Assembly (NCBI GenBank): GCA_016713435.1
Contig: JADJPD010000001.1
Coordinates: 124,001-188,000 of the forward strand
Reading direction: 5' to 3'
Source of the DNA: Gemmatimonadota bacterium
Lineage (GTDB): Bacteria; Gemmatimonadota; Gemmatimonadetes; Gemmatimonadales; GWC2-71-9
DNA length: 64,000 nucleotides
Each line of letters begins with the position of its first letter. The first letter of the stretch is position 1. This document shows positions 8,948 through 18,188 of the stretch, one piece after another. Position numbers and translations under genes: made by a program. The notes under the pieces are model-generated. The model did not search any database. It worked only from the letters and a program-made list of their open reading frames with translations, and was not told the DNA's origin.

Positions 8948-9129
8948 GGATCGGCGTGCCTTTCCATCCGACGGGCGATCGGCACGAGGTGGCCGACGGC
9001 CCAGGTGTTCACGATGCGACGTGGCCGGGCGATGCTGCCGCCCGGGGACGGACCCTCGGAGGGCCCTGCAAGAAACCTGCGCGGGCCCGGGAAACTAACC
9101 CGGTTCGGCCTGCTTTCGGGAGACGCCAG

Positions 9130-9168
9130 AGGCCCGTGTCCCAAGGCGAAATGACAGGACACGGGCCT
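9130..9168. terminator. Hairpin, possible terminator
   Basis: A 12-bp perfect stem (9130-9141 with 9157-9168) and a 15-base loop, downstream of the minus-strand gene ending at 9211. The T-run is on the plus side only, so its role is uncertain. The rest of 8948-9210 shows no gene. Confidence 0.45.
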
Positions 9169-9210
9169 TTGGCGAGATGCCCCGGGGGGGATGCCGGTCG
9201 CAGGCGCGGG

Positions 9211-9636
9211 TCAGCGCATGAAGACGCGGTTGCCGAGGATGCGGTTGGTGGCATTGAGCACCGCGAGGGCCGCGCCGCGCGAGGGATCGACGTCGGGGGT
9301 GAGGTAGCACCCCACGAGGCGCTGGCCCGGGTTGTCGTTGGGGAGCGCGAGGGAGACGATGATCACGTTGGCATCGAAGGCGCGCACCGCCTTGACCCCC
9401 AGCAGCTCGAACTTGACCTCGCCCCGCACCGCTTTCGTGAGCGCCGTCACGCAGGCTTCGGCCGCGCACCGCAGTTCCCCCGCCTGCGAACCCAGCCCCT
9501 CCGCCTCGCCGACGTGATCCTGGTCATCGATCCACGTGAGCACCACCCGCGCGCGGCAGCGCCCGTTGGGCAGCCGGTCCATGGCGAACTCGGCAAACCT
9601 GACGCGGTCGGGCATGCGAGAGGCGGCAGCGGCCAT
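9211..9636 (-). CDS. Conserved-looking hypothetical protein
   Basis: A 141-residue soluble protein without signal peptide or membrane helix. It alternates beta-strand-like stretches (RCRARVVLTWID, VKFELLGVKAVRAF, ANVIIVSLALPND) with a helix rich in Ala (LRCAAEACVTALTKAV). This resembles a small alpha/beta domain but no family was recognised. Two Met starts are possible (9636 or 9615). Neither has a clear ribosome site. It is divergent from the beta-lactamase-like gene, with 48 bp between the starts, so the two promoters overlap. Confidence 0.65.
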   Translation of the reverse strand: MAAAASRMPDRVRFAEFAMDRLPNGRCRARVVLTWIDDQDHVGEAEGLGSQAGELRCAAEACVTALTKAVRGEVKFELLGVKAVRAFDANVIIVSLALPNDNPGQRLVGCYLTPDVDPSRGAALAVLNATNRILGNRVFMR

Positions 9637-9684
9637 TCGGGAGACACCGTGCGCTGGAGAGGGACGGAAGATAGCATTGGAGGC

Positions 9685-10587
9685 ATGCGAAACTCGTGCC
9701 TCGCGGGACTCCTGCTGCTCCTCGCCGGGGCGACCCCGGCCCTTGGCCAGAATTCGGCCCCGCTGGACGATGCCCTGCGGACCCTGCTGGGCGCCGACAC
9801 CGCGCGGGTGTCGGTGGTCTACCTGGACCGGGTGCACCGCACCGCCCTGAGCCTCGGCGGGGACCGGCGGCTTCACGCCGCGAGCACCATGAAGGTGCCG
9901 GTGCTCATCGAGCTGGCGCGACGCGTGGCGGCCGGGGAGTTCCGCTGGGACGACACGCTCCTGGTGCGGAACGCATTTGCCTCCATTGTGGACGGCTCGC
10001 CCTACACCCTCGATCCGGCGGACGACTCGGACTCGACGCTCTACCTGCGCGAGGGTCGCGGCGTCACGCTCCGGGAGCTGGCGGAGCGGATGACGGCACG
10101 GAGCAGCAACCTCGCCACCAACCTGATCATCGCCCGGCTGGACCCGGCGCGGGTGCAGGCCACGGCGCGCTTGCTAGGCGCGGACTCCATCATGGTGCGC
10201 CGGGGCGTGGAGGATGGCAAGGCCTTCCGCGCCGGCCTAAACAATACCACCACCGCCCGGGACCTGGCCCGGCTCCTCGACGCCGTGGCCGAGGGCCGGG
10301 CGGCGGGGCGCGAGACGCCGGCGGTGGTGGAGCTGCTGCTGGCGCAGGAGTTCAACTCGGCCATACCGGCCGGGCTCCCGCCCGGGACCCGGGTGGCGCA
10401 CAAGACGGGGTGGATCGCCGGCATCACCCACGATGCCGCCATCATCTACCCGCCGGGACGGCGGCCGTTCGTGCTCGTGGTGCTGACGTCGGGGTTCGAC
10501 TCGGAGGCGGAGGCGGCCGGACGGATCTCGGCGGTGGCGGCCACGGTCTGGCGCTGGGCGACGACAAAGCCCGACCCGCGGGAGTAG
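9685..10587 (+). CDS. Class A beta-lactamase-like serine hydrolase, secreted
   Basis: Periplasmic serine hydrolase of 300 residues with a signal peptide ending ATPALG-QN. Catalytic motifs are in the class A order. SxxK is at S67-K70 (ASTMK), SxN at S140-N142 (RSSNLATNL, with Ser for the usual Asp), an omega-loop Glu candidate at E176 (RRGVEDGKAF), and KTG at 240-242 (AHKTGW). The fold is that of the Beta-lactamase2 family, whose members include true lactamases and peptidoglycan hydrolases. Resistance cannot be claimed. The start is preceded by TAGCAT seven bases upstream, with GGAGG too close to the ATG to act normally, so a leaderless mRNA is possible. Confidence 0.85.
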   Translation: MRNSCLAGLLLLLAGATPALGQNSAPLDDALRTLLGADTARVSVVYLDRVHRTALSLGGDRRLHAASTMKVPVLIELARRVAAGEFRWDDTLLVRNAFASIVDGSPYTLDPADDSDSTLYLREGRGVTLRELAERMTARSSNLATNLIIARLDPARVQATARLLGADSIMVRRGVEDGKAFRAGLNNTTTARDLARLLDAVAEGRAAGRETPAVVELLLAQEFNSAIPAGLPPGTRVAHKTGWIAGITHDAAIIYPPGRRPFVLVVLTSGFDSEAEAAGRISAVAATVWRWATTKPDPRE

Positions 10588-10598
10588 CGGGCCGGGCT
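10568..10598 (+). terminator. Possible terminator overlapping the end of the hydrolase gene
   Basis: Stem 10568-10579 with 10587-10598, one mismatch in 12 pairs, loop of seven bases. It starts inside the last codons of the hydrolase gene. Confidence 0.4.
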
Positions 10599-10620
10599 CG
10601 GGGGACTGGGGCGCCGGGGG

Positions 10621-10890
10621 CTAGGCCGGAACGCCGGCCGGCTTCTCGGCGGGAGTCAGGTGGCGGGTCAGGAGCGCCTGCACCCGCTCGTCACTCATGC
10701 GGTCGGCCTGGGCATACAGGTCGGACCGGCTGGAGGACTGCAGGGAGGTGCTGGCCCAGACCGACCGGCGGTCGGCGCCCGTGCACCGGCAGCTGAGGAC
10801 CAGCCGCCAGGCCTGGGTGTTCGCCACGCGCTCGGCGACCGGTGCCACCGTCCAGGTGGCCTCGCCTACCACGACTTCTTTCCAGGGCAT
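10621..10890 (-). CDS. Small hypothetical protein (89 residues)
   Basis: It begins MPWKEVVVGEATWTVAPVAERV and has a strand-rich N-terminal half (WRLVLSCRCTG) and a charged helical C-terminal half (DERVQALLTRHLTPAEK). There is no signal peptide. The amino-acid composition looks coding, unlike the shadow frames around it. No family was recognised. The 270 bp between it and the reductase gene (10891-11160) hold no gene I can support. Confidence 0.55.
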   Translation of the reverse strand: MPWKEVVVGEATWTVAPVAERVANTQAWRLVLSCRCTGADRRSVWASTSLQSSSRSDLYAQADRMSDERVQALLTRHLTPAEKPAGVPA

Positions 10891-11160
10891 CGTGAACTCA
10901 GGGGGTCCGAAGGGTCGGCGAAGGTGCAGGCCGGGACCGGGGCTGTCAAGATCCAGTCAGGCTGGATTCCCGGGGGCCGGGGAGGGGGATCGGCGCCGGG
11001 GACCCTCCTCCCGGGACCTCCCGCCCTCCCTGTCCGAGATACGCAGCCTCCCGGACGCCCTGCTCACCGGGCGCACGTGAGGCAAGAGCGGGGCCAGCGA
11101 GAACCACGGCCGCTTAGGGGGGACCGGGCGGGATTTCGGGGGCACTTCGGCCCCGGGGCG

Positions 11161-12586
11161 TCAGAGCCCCCACTGCACGATGCGCTTGAGGAGGCGCCCT
11201 GCCGGACCATGGAGGGCCTCGCGCCGGGAGAGGTTGGCCGCCCGGAGGAGACCCTCGCTCATGGTGGGGTATGGGTAGATGATCCCCGCGAGGTCGGCCA
11301 GCCGCAGGCGGCGGGTCAGGGCCAGGGTGGCGGTGGTGATGAGCTCCCCCGCCCCGGCGCCGACGATGGTGGCGCCGAGCAGCCGACCCCCGGGGGCTGG
11401 CGACGAGCTGCACAAAGCCCTCCGTGCGCCGGTCGGCGAGGGCACGGTCGAGGTCTGCCAGGGGGTACTGCCAGACCCGGTGCGGGATGCCCTGCCCCTC
11501 CGCCTCGGCGGCGGAGAGGCCGACCTGAGCCAGCTCGGGGTCGGTGTAGGTGACGCGGGGGACGGCGCCGTAGTCGGCGCGGGCCTTGAAGGGCGTGAGC
11601 GCGTTCCGCACCACCAGCTTGGCCTGATAATCGGCGACGTGGGTGAACTGGGGCCCGCCCGTCACGTCCCCCGCCGCCCAGATCCCGGGCACGGTGGTGC
11701 GAAGCCGGGCATCCACCGTGACGCCCGCCGCCGTCACGGCGACGCCCAGCGCCTCGAGCCCCAGCCCCTCCACCGCGGGGCGGCGGCCTGCCGCAACGAG
11801 GATCGCACCGACGGTCACGCGGCCGGGAGTCCCGTCGGCGGCGGTCCAGGCGAGGGTGTGTCCGCCAGCTTCACGAGCCACCTGCCCCAGGGTGACCCCA
11901 GTGTGGATGGTGACGCCGTCCCGGGCCAGCGCCGCCTGCACCACCGCCGCCGCACCGGCCTCCTCCTTCCCCAGGAGCCGCGGCGCCGCCTCGAGCAGGA
12001 CCACCGGCACGCCGAGGCGCTGGAATGCCTGCGCCAGCTCCACGCCGATGGGCCCGCCGCCGATCACCGCCAGTGAGGCGGGCGTGTCCGTCAGCTCGAA
12101 GATGGTGTGGTGGGTGTGGGCGCCGGCCCCGGCGAGGCCGGGAATGGGCGGTAGCACCGGCCGCGAGCCGGTGGCGAGGACGATGCGGCGTGCGGTGAGG
12201 AGGCGGTCGCCGACGCGGACGGTGCGGGGGTCGGTGAGCGTGGCCGGCCCGAACACCACCTCGACGCCCAGGGCGCGGAAGCGGGCGGGATCGTCGTGGT
12301 GGCTCACCGCCCGGCGCGCGGCGCGGAGCGAGTCCATGACGGTGGGGAGGTCCACCGGCCTGGCCTTGCCGAGGAGGCCAAGGGCGCCGGCATCCCGGCG
12401 GACCTGGGCGGCGCGGGCGCTGGCGAGGAGCGCCTTGCTCGGCACGCAGCCGGTCCAGAGGCAGTCGCCGCCCAGGCGCTCGCGCTCCACCAACGCAACG
12501 CGGGCGCCCAGGTACGAGGCGCCCGCGGCGGTGACGAGCCCGGCGGTGCCGCCGCCGATCGCGATGAGGTCGAAGGCCTCGGCCAC
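11161..12586 (-). CDS. FAD-dependent disulfide oxidoreductase, MerA/RclA/Lpd family, one frameshift
   Basis: Flavoprotein of the dihydrolipoamide dehydrogenase/mercuric reductase superfamily, about 475 residues if repaired. An N-terminal FAD site (DLIAIGGGTAGLVTA) is followed by the redox-active pair in GGDCLWTGCVPSKAL. Then come an NAD(P) site (LAVIGGGPIGVELAQAF), the second FAD motif (GIWAAGDVTG) and the dimerisation domain. The C-terminus reads IYPYPTMSE where lipoamide dehydrogenases have HPTxxE. The catalytic His is replaced by Tyr, as in RclA-like proteins, so true lipoamide dehydrogenase activity is doubtful. The frame changes near 11398, where one extra C sits in a CCCCC run. The GTG start at 12586 lies 2 bp after the ilvE stop. 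Confidence 0.85.
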
Positions 12587-12588
12587 GC

Positions 12589-13443
12589 CTACTTCTTGAC
12601 CAGCTCCTGGAAGCGGGCGCGGATGTCCCGGGTCACCGGGCCGATCTTGCCGGCACCGATGATGCGCCCGTCCACCATGCGGATCGGCGCCACTTCGGCG
12701 GCGGTGCCGGTGAGGAAGGCCTCGTCCGCGGTGTAGAGGTCGTAGCGGTTGAGCAGCGTCTCCCGCACCTGGTACCCGGCCTCGGTGGCGATCTCGATGA
12801 TGGCGTCGCGGGTGACGCCCTTGAGGAGGCCGGCGTGCACCGCGGGGGTGGACAGCACGTTGTGCTTCCACACGAAGAGGTTCATGCCCGTGGCCTCGGC
12901 GATGTGGCCGGTGGGGTCGAGCATGATGGCGTCGTCGGCGCCAGCGTTGGTGGCTTCCACCTTGGCCAGGATGTGGTTCAGGTAGTTGAGCGACTTGACC
13001 CGCGGCGACAGCGCCTCACGATGATTGATCGGCGTGCCCGCGGTGACCAGCGTCAGCCCCTGCTCGTAGCGCTCCGGCGCCCAGATGGCGATGGTGTCGA
13101 AGATGATGATGATGGACGGCCGCGGGCACTTGCGGGGATCCAGGCCGAGGTCGCCGACGCCGCGGGTGATGACGTGGCGCAGGTAGCCCTCGGTGAGGCC
13201 CGCCCGCTTCACGCCCTCGGTGGTGATGGCGATCATCTCCTCGCGCGGCATCGGCACGACCATGTTGATGGCCTGGGCCGAGTCGTACAGCCGGTCCACG
13301 TGCTCCGCCAGCCGGAAGGTCTTCCCCCCGTAGACGCGCATGCCCTCGAAGACGCCGTCGCCGTAGAGGAGGCCGTGGTCGTAGACCGAGACCTTGGCGT
13401 CGTCCTTGCCGAGCCACTGGCCGTCGAGATAGATGAGCGTCAC
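12589..13443 (-). CDS. ilvE: Branched-chain amino acid aminotransferase
   Basis: PLP enzyme making or degrading Leu, Ile and Val by transamination with 2-oxoglutarate/glutamate. It has 284 residues of fold-type IV. Motifs include GLLYGDGVFEGMRVY near the start, the PLP-binding Lys in SPRVKSLNYLNHILAK and EATGMNLFVW. LLKGVTRDAIIEIA and YTADEAFLTGTAAEV close the cofactor site. The family also contains D-amino-acid and aminodeoxychorismate enzymes. The DGVFEG and KSLNYL blocks favour IlvE. The start is GTG. The stop is 2 bp before the flavoprotein start. Confidence 0.9.
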   Translation of the reverse strand: MTLIYLDGQWLGKDDAKVSVYDHGLLYGDGVFEGMRVYGGKTFRLAEHVDRLYDSAQAINMVVPMPREEMIAITTEGVKRAGLTEGYLRHVITRGVGDLGLDPRKCPRPSIIIIFDTIAIWAPERYEQGLTLVTAGTPINHREALSPRVKSLNYLNHILAKVEATNAGADDAIMLDPTGHIAEATGMNLFVWKHNVLSTPAVHAGLLKGVTRDAIIEIATEAGYQVRETLLNRYDLYTADEAFLTGTAAEVAPIRMVDGRIIGAGKIGPVTRDIRARFQELVKK

Positions 13444-13621
13444 GTCGTGTCCTGTGTGCGGGTTCTGCGGCTTCGGGCGTGCTTCGGGGCCCGGCGGGGC
13501 GCCGGGAATGTCGCGGGAGCGTCGGAGCTTTGGAAGGGGGCGCGTGGCGGGGCTCTTCCGGGGGGCGTCTTCCGGATGTAGATACCGGGACGAGCGGCCG
13601 GCTGGTCGCTCCCCCCGGGCA

Positions 13622-13694
13622 TGAGGGCGGTGGGACTCGAACCCACTACCTAGAGATTAAAAGTCTCTTGCTCTACCTGTTGAGCTACGCCCCC
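13622..13694 (-). tRNA. tRNA-Lys (TTT)
   Basis: This is a 73-nt cloverleaf. Acceptor GGGGGCG pairs with CGCCCTC (one G-U), discriminator A. Anticodon stem AGAGA/TCTCT encloses CTTTTAA, giving anticodon TTT. T-stem GTGGG/CCCAC. A possible promoter on the minus strand is TTGAGT (13733-13728) with ACGTTT 18 bp further on. Confidence 0.97.
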
Positions 13695-13756
13695 CGAGTG
13701 GCCAAACGTGGGGGAGCCGGTGGGGAAACTCAAGGCCAGCCGCCCCGGAGGCGCCG

Positions 13757-14138
13757 ATGCGCACCACCCTCGCACTGCTCGCCGCTGCTCTCGGGACCCG
13801 GTGTTGCGGCCGCGCAGGGCCGCGCGGATGACCGCTGGCAGGTGGGCCTCGACGGCGGGGGCTTCCTCTGGGACATCCGCCTGGTCCGCCTGACGGGGGA
13901 CTCGCTGGTCTTCCGGCAGGCCGATACGCTCGGCGTCGTGCGCGTGGAGCGCATCCGCGAACTGCGCCTCATCCGCAAGTCGGAGATGCGCATGGGCGAG
14001 GGAGCGGGCGCCGGCGGCGCCATGAGCGCGCTGCTCGGGAGCGACGACGAAGTCTATGACCTCGTGGCGCTCGACTTCGCGGGACGGATCCGCGCCATCC
14101 AGCAGGTCTTCCTGGTGCACCCGCCGGCCTCGCCCTGA
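13757..14138 (+). CDS. Secreted hypothetical protein, frameshift in the signal peptide
   Basis: The ATG at 13757 opens a signal-peptide-like MRTTLALLA. After one surplus base near 13785 the frame continues LLSGPGVAAAQGRADDRWQVGL, with a cleavage site at AAA-QG, to the stop at 14138. The mature part is about 100 residues and strand-rich (FLWDIRLVRLTGDSLVFRQA). A Gly/Ala-rich middle (GEGAGAGGAMSALLG) could be a short membrane or glycine-zipper segment. The family is not known. It is one of several genes here that need a single-base correction. Confidence 0.55.
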
Positions 14139-14262
14139 AGGGGGGGCCCGCTCCCCGCGGCGTCCCGGCCGCGGCATCGTTCTCCTGCCGCGGCCTGCCA
14201 GCCGCAACCGATCCCACCCCGTGCGTGGATGCCGAGGTTCGTGGCGTCCGGAAGGCCTGTGC

Positions 14263-15015
14263 ATGCCCCCATCACGCCCCTCCGCCAAGAAGGCCACGCG
14301 CACCTCGCAGGGCACCAAGCGCGTCAGCGACGAGATCCCGACCCCGCCGCCGCGCGTGACGCTCATCGTGGGAACGGATACGGGGGTGGGCAAGACGTGG
14401 GTGACCACGGCCGTCGCGCGGGCGCTCCAGGCGGCGGGGCAGCCGGTGGTGGCCGTCAAGCCGATCGAGACCGGTGTCAGCGACCCCGCCAATCCCGGGG
14501 AGGACGGCATCCGCCTCGCGGAGGCCACGGGCCAGGCGGGGCCGATGCGGGCGTTGATCCGCCTGACACATCACGTGGCGCCGGCCATCGCCGCGGACCT
14601 CGGGAGCCATCCCATCGACTACGACGACCTGGTGGCCCGGATCCGCGCCATCGCCACCCCGGGCACCGAGCTGCTGGTGGAGGGCACCGGCGGGCTCCTG
14701 TCGCCGCTCACCTGGAGCGACAACCACCTCGACCTGGCGCACAGCCTCGACGCCAAGGTGCTGCTGGTGGCGGCCGACCGCCTCGGCACCATCAGCCATA
14801 CCCTGATGGCGCTCCGGGTCCTCGCCACCGAGAAGATCCCGGTGCTCGGCGTGGTGCTGAACCAGCCGGGCCCGCGGGACGAGAGCAGCCGCTTCAACGC
14901 CAGCGCGCTGACCCGCCTCGCCGATCCGGTGCCCGTGGTCACCATGCCCCACCTGAACGACGAGGCGCAGGCCGCGGAGGCGGTGAAGGAAGTGGCCGGC
15001 TGGCTACTGCCCTAG
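14263..15015 (+). CDS. bioD: Dethiobiotin synthetase
   Basis: ATP-dependent ring closure of 7,8-diaminopelargonate with CO2 to dethiobiotin in biotin synthesis. The protein has 250 residues with a P-loop at VGTDTGVGKTWVT. VVAVKPIETGV is the substrate loop and ELLVEGTGGLLSPLT the switch region. VLGVVLNQPGP lies near the nucleotide base site. An N-terminal tail of about 30 polar residues precedes the core and is longer than in most BioD. GGAAGG stands 9 bases before the ATG. No other bio genes are near. The 3' end overlaps the convergent aminopeptidase gene by 12 bp. Confidence 0.92.
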   Translation: MPPSRPSAKKATRTSQGTKRVSDEIPTPPPRVTLIVGTDTGVGKTWVTTAVARALQAAGQPVVAVKPIETGVSDPANPGEDGIRLAEATGQAGPMRALIRLTHHVAPAIAADLGSHPIDYDDLVARIRAIATPGTELLVEGTGGLLSPLTWSDNHLDLAHSLDAKVLLVAADRLGTISHTLMALRVLATEKIPVLGVVLNQPGPRDESSRFNASALTRLADPVPVVTMPHLNDEAQAAEAVKEVAGWLLP

Positions 15016-17490
15016 GCGGGCGCGCTCGGCCTCGAGGTCCTGGCGCACGGCGGGTTCGAGGGGGCGGCGGAGCAGCAGGTCGAGCACGGCGCGCCGGTCC
15101 GCGGGACTGAGCGCGCCGAAGCTCTTGAGGACCCGCCGCCGGATCCCCTCCACCGGCGAGGTGGCGCTGGCGAAGAGCCGCGCGAGCGGGTCGGGCGCCC
15201 CGCCGGCCGCGAGCGCCAGCAGCGTGGCCGGCGCGTCCTCGAGCCGGCCGATGGCGGCCTGCACGGCGTCCGCCAGCGCCACGTCCCGCCGCCGGGCGAT
15301 GGCCGCGAGCGCCGCGCCCCCCACCTGCTCCAGGTAGGACGGCACGGCGAGCGCCTCGCGCAGCAGCGCCGGCGCGCCCGCCGAGTCCGCCTGCGCGAGC
15401 GCGCCCACCACCGCCGCCCGCACGGCATAGCTCGAGTCCCCGCGCCACGCCCCCCGGAGCGCCGCCACCACCGTATCCTCCCGGAAGCTCCCGAGCCCCG
15501 CGGCGGCGGCCGCGCGCACCACCGCCGCGGTGTCGCGGAGGGCGGTGAGCAGCGCGGCCCGGACGGCCGGGCTGGTCCGTCCGCCGAGGGCCTCCACCGC
15601 CTCCCGCCGCGTGAACACCTCCGGGTGGGTGACGGCCCGCACCAGGGCCGCCTCCGCCTCGGCATCCCCGGGCCGCCCGGCGAGCTCGCCGATCGCCCAG
15701 GTGCGGCCCCACAGGTCCGCCTGCTGCTCCACCTGCCGGGCGAGCCAGGCGGTGGGCTGGGGGAAGCTCAGGGTCTTCAGCATCCGGTTGCCCTCGTCGA
15801 AGAGCACGTAGGCCGGCGGGCCGGTGACGCCCGGCAGCTCCACGACCTGCTCCCGCGCCGTCAGCTCCACGTCGGCCACCCGGTCGCCGGCCGGGGTGCC
15901 CACGCGCACCCGGACGCGGCCGCGGAACGCCTCGGGCACCTCGTAGCGCAGGCCGGTGCTGTCGGCGGGCAGGGTGTCGCGCTGGGTCTGGCGCACGGTG
16001 AGGCGGAGCACCGCGGCCGCCGAGTCCCACTGGGCGGCCACGGCCAGGTCGGGATGGCCGGCGCGGTAGACCCACTGGGCCCAGAACCAGGCGAGGTTCT
16101 GGCCGGTGGCCTCGAGGATGGCCTGGCGGAAGTCATCGCTGGTGGCGCCGCGGCCGTGCTGCCGCTCGAGGTACCGCTGCACGCCCGCCCAGAAGCGCTG
16201 GTCACCGAGCTCGGCGCGGAGCATCTCCAGGACCAGCGAACCCTTGGGGTAGATGTTGTTGGAGCCGTCGGAGGCCAGCGGCATGCGCCGGCGCCGGTCC
16301 TGGCGGAGGTAGTTGCGGTAGTCGTCGAGGTAGTAGTCCTCCGCCGCGGCGGGCCCCTCGCGCCCGCGCCAGTACTGGCCGGGCATGAACTGGGCGAAGC
16401 CCTCGTTGAGCCACATGTTGGCCCAGTTGGCGGTGGTCACCCAGTCGCCGAACCACATGTGCGCCAGCTCGTGCGGCACCAGGAGCTGGCGGTACCAGGG
16501 CCGGTCGCGGAGGGCGCGCCGGTCGGGGAACCAGTCGGCGAGGGTGGTGGCGGTGACGTTCTCCATCCCGCCGAAATGCTCCGTGACCGTGGTCTGCGCA
16601 TAGCGCTTCCACGGGTAGGGCACCCCCGTCAGGCGGGAGTACACCTCGATGATGTCGGGCGTGAAGCCGAAGGCGGCGCGGACGCGGGCGCTGTCGGCCT
16701 GGGTGGGGTAGACGTTGTACTCCAGCCGCACTCCCTTCCACCGGTCGGTGAAGGTCACGAGCGGCGCCACCACCAGCGACACCAGGTAGCTCACCGCGGG
16801 CTGGTCCATGTGCCAGTGGAAGGTGCGGGTGCCGTCCGCGTTGCCGGCCTCCCGGAGCAGCGTGCCGTTGCCGATGGCGCGCATCCCGGCCGGCGCCGTC
16901 ACCACGAGCTCCCAGGTGAGCGGGTCGTTCGGGAAGTCGTAGGTGGGGAACCAGTGATGGTTCTCCATGGCCTCGCCCTGGCTCCAGAGCTGGCGGGGGC
17001 GGGCGGGCGCGAAGCTGTCGGCCTCGAAGAAGCGGAGGCCGTGGCCGCCGAGGACCCGCCCGTGGTAGGCAATCACGAAGCGCGCCGTGTCCCCCAGCGC
17101 CAGCGGGCGCGGGAGGCGCACCACCAGCGTGTCCCGGGTGTGCCGCCAGGCGAGGGCCGGCCCCGCGGGGGCCACGGGGCGGCGCGCCGGCACAGCGCGC
17201 GCCAGCGGGATGGGGGTGGCCGCCGCCAGCGCCTGCACCGAGTCGACCCGCAGCAGGTCCCCGGCATCGAGGATCACCGAGTCGAAGCCGGGCCGCAGCG
17301 CCCGCAGCGTCACCTCCACCCGGCCGCGGAAGCTCTGGTCCTCCCACCGGAAGTCGCCGAGCGCGATGCGCTGGTGCACCAGGTCGTAGTCGTGCGAGCG
17401 GCTGTCCTGTCCGGTGGCGATGCGCTCGGTGTTGGACTGGGCGGCCAGTGGCGCCGCGAGGAGCGTGAGGAGGAGCAGCGAGCGGCGCAT
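15004..17490 (-). CDS. M1-family zinc aminopeptidase with HEAT-like repeat C-terminus
   Basis: Secreted metalloaminopeptidase of 828 residues with signal peptide LLLTLLAAPLAAQ. The exopeptidase motif GGMEN is at 307-311. The zinc site is HELAH at 340-344, with the third ligand in NEGFAQF (E363), 19 residues on as in all M1 enzymes. After the catalytic domain the C-terminal 280 residues are short Ala/Leu/Arg helical repeats (VRAALLTALRDTAAVVRAAAAAGL and similar), matching HEAT/PBS-lyase-type repeats. It likely trims peptides in the periplasm. There is no clear ribosome site. Confidence 0.93.
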   Translation of the reverse strand: MRRSLLLLTLLAAPLAAQSNTERIATGQDSRSHDYDLVHQRIALGDFRWEDQSFRGRVEVTLRALRPGFDSVILDAGDLLRVDSVQALAAATPIPLARAVPARRPVAPAGPALAWRHTRDTLVVRLPRPLALGDTARFVIAYHGRVLGGHGLRFFEADSFAPARPRQLWSQGEAMENHHWFPTYDFPNDPLTWELVVTAPAGMRAIGNGTLLREAGNADGTRTFHWHMDQPAVSYLVSLVVAPLVTFTDRWKGVRLEYNVYPTQADSARVRAAFGFTPDIIEVYSRLTGVPYPWKRYAQTTVTEHFGGMENVTATTLADWFPDRRALRDRPWYRQLLVPHELAHMWFGDWVTTANWANMWLNEGFAQFMPGQYWRGREGPAAAEDYYLDDYRNYLRQDRRRRMPLASDGSNNIYPKGSLVLEMLRAELGDQRFWAGVQRYLERQHGRGATSDDFRQAILEATGQNLAWFWAQWVYRAGHPDLAVAAQWDSAAAVLRLTVRQTQRDTLPADSTGLRYEVPEAFRGRVRVRVGTPAGDRVADVELTAREQVVELPGVTGPPAYVLFDEGNRMLKTLSFPQPTAWLARQVEQQADLWGRTWAIGELAGRPGDAEAEAALVRAVTHPEVFTRREAVEALGGRTSPAVRAALLTALRDTAAVVRAAAAAGLGSFREDTVVAALRGAWRGDSSYAVRAAVVGALAQADSAGAPALLREALAVPSYLEQVGGAALAAIARRRDVALADAVQAAIGRLEDAPATLLALAAGGAPDPLARLFASATSPVEGIRRRVLKSFGALSPADRRAVLDLLLRRPLEPAVRQDLEAERARLGQ

Positions 17491-17537
17491 GGGGGCGAAC
17501 GGGGTGGGGGTGCGAGGGGAGCTGCGGGGCGCCGGCC

Positions 17538-18173
17538 CTACAGCGGCAGTGCCATCTGGCTCACCGGGGCAAAACTCCGCCGGTGGTGCCGGGTGGGGCC
17601 GAGGCGCTGGAGCGCCCCGGTGTGCTCCCCGGTGCCGTAGCCGGCGTTGCGCTCCCAGCCATAGCCGGGGTACCGCGTGGCCAGGCGCTGCATCAGGTGG
17701 TCGCGCACTTGCTTGGCCACGATGCCGGCGGCGGCCACGCTGAAGCAGAGGCGGTCGCCCTCGACCAGGGCATCATGCTCGTAGCCGCACTCGGGCATGG
17801 GGAGGCCGTCGAGGAGGATGGCGACGGGCACGGCGGGATCGAGCGCGGCCCGCGCCCGGGTGATCGCCCGGCGCATGGCGAGCGCCGTGGCCACCCGGAT
17901 GTTGAGGCGGTCGATCTCCCGCACCGAGGCCGCCGCCACGGCGACGGTGACGGCGCGGGCCAGGATCTTCGGCACCAGGGCGGCGCGGCGGGCGGCCGGC
18001 AGCGTCTTGCTGTCCCGCACCCCGCGCAGCCGCACCACGTGGGGGGGAAAGACGGCGGCCGCAGCCACCACTGGACCAGCCAGGGGGCCGCGGCCGACTT
18101 CGTCCACACCGATGAGGTAGGCCTGACGGTCCCAGGCGGCCACCTCCCGGTCCAGCGAGGGGGTCTGGGGCAT
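17538..18173 (-). CDS. rnhB: Ribonuclease HII
   Basis: Removes ribonucleotides from DNA by cutting RNA/DNA hybrids. It has 211 residues. The N-terminal GVDEVGRGPLAGPVV holds the first acidic metal ligands (DE). RDSKTL, LLDGLPMP and a KQVRDHLM block follow in normal order. The usual SIAAASI block reads SVAAAGI here. It is the last gene of the rpsP-rimM-trmD-rplS-rnhB cluster, 15 bp after rplS. Confidence 0.92.
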   Translation of the reverse strand: MPQTPSLDREVAAWDRQAYLIGVDEVGRGPLAGPVVAAAAVFPPHVVRLRGVRDSKTLPAARRAALVPKILARAVTVAVAAASVREIDRLNIRVATALAMRRAITRARAALDPAVPVAILLDGLPMPECGYEHDALVEGDRLCFSVAAAGIVAKQVRDHLMQRLATRYPGYGWERNAGYGTGEHTGALQRLGPTRHHRRSFAPVSQMALPL

Positions 18174-18188
18174 GGCTGCCCCGCGACC

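Noticed and set aside
7193..9154. Plus-strand open frame of 653 codons opposite the MltD-like gene
   Set aside because: The MltD reading has a signal peptide, an SLT domain and LysM repeats. This one is a His/Arg/Val-rich shadow.
9685..10587. Calling this gene an antibiotic-resistance beta-lactamase
   Set aside because: The SxN motif has Ser for Asp and the family includes non-lactamases. The sequence supports only a class A-like serine hydrolase.
15625..17640. Plus-strand open frame of 671 codons opposite the M1 aminopeptidase
   Set aside because: Antisense shadow. The zinc motif and full domain order are on the other strand.
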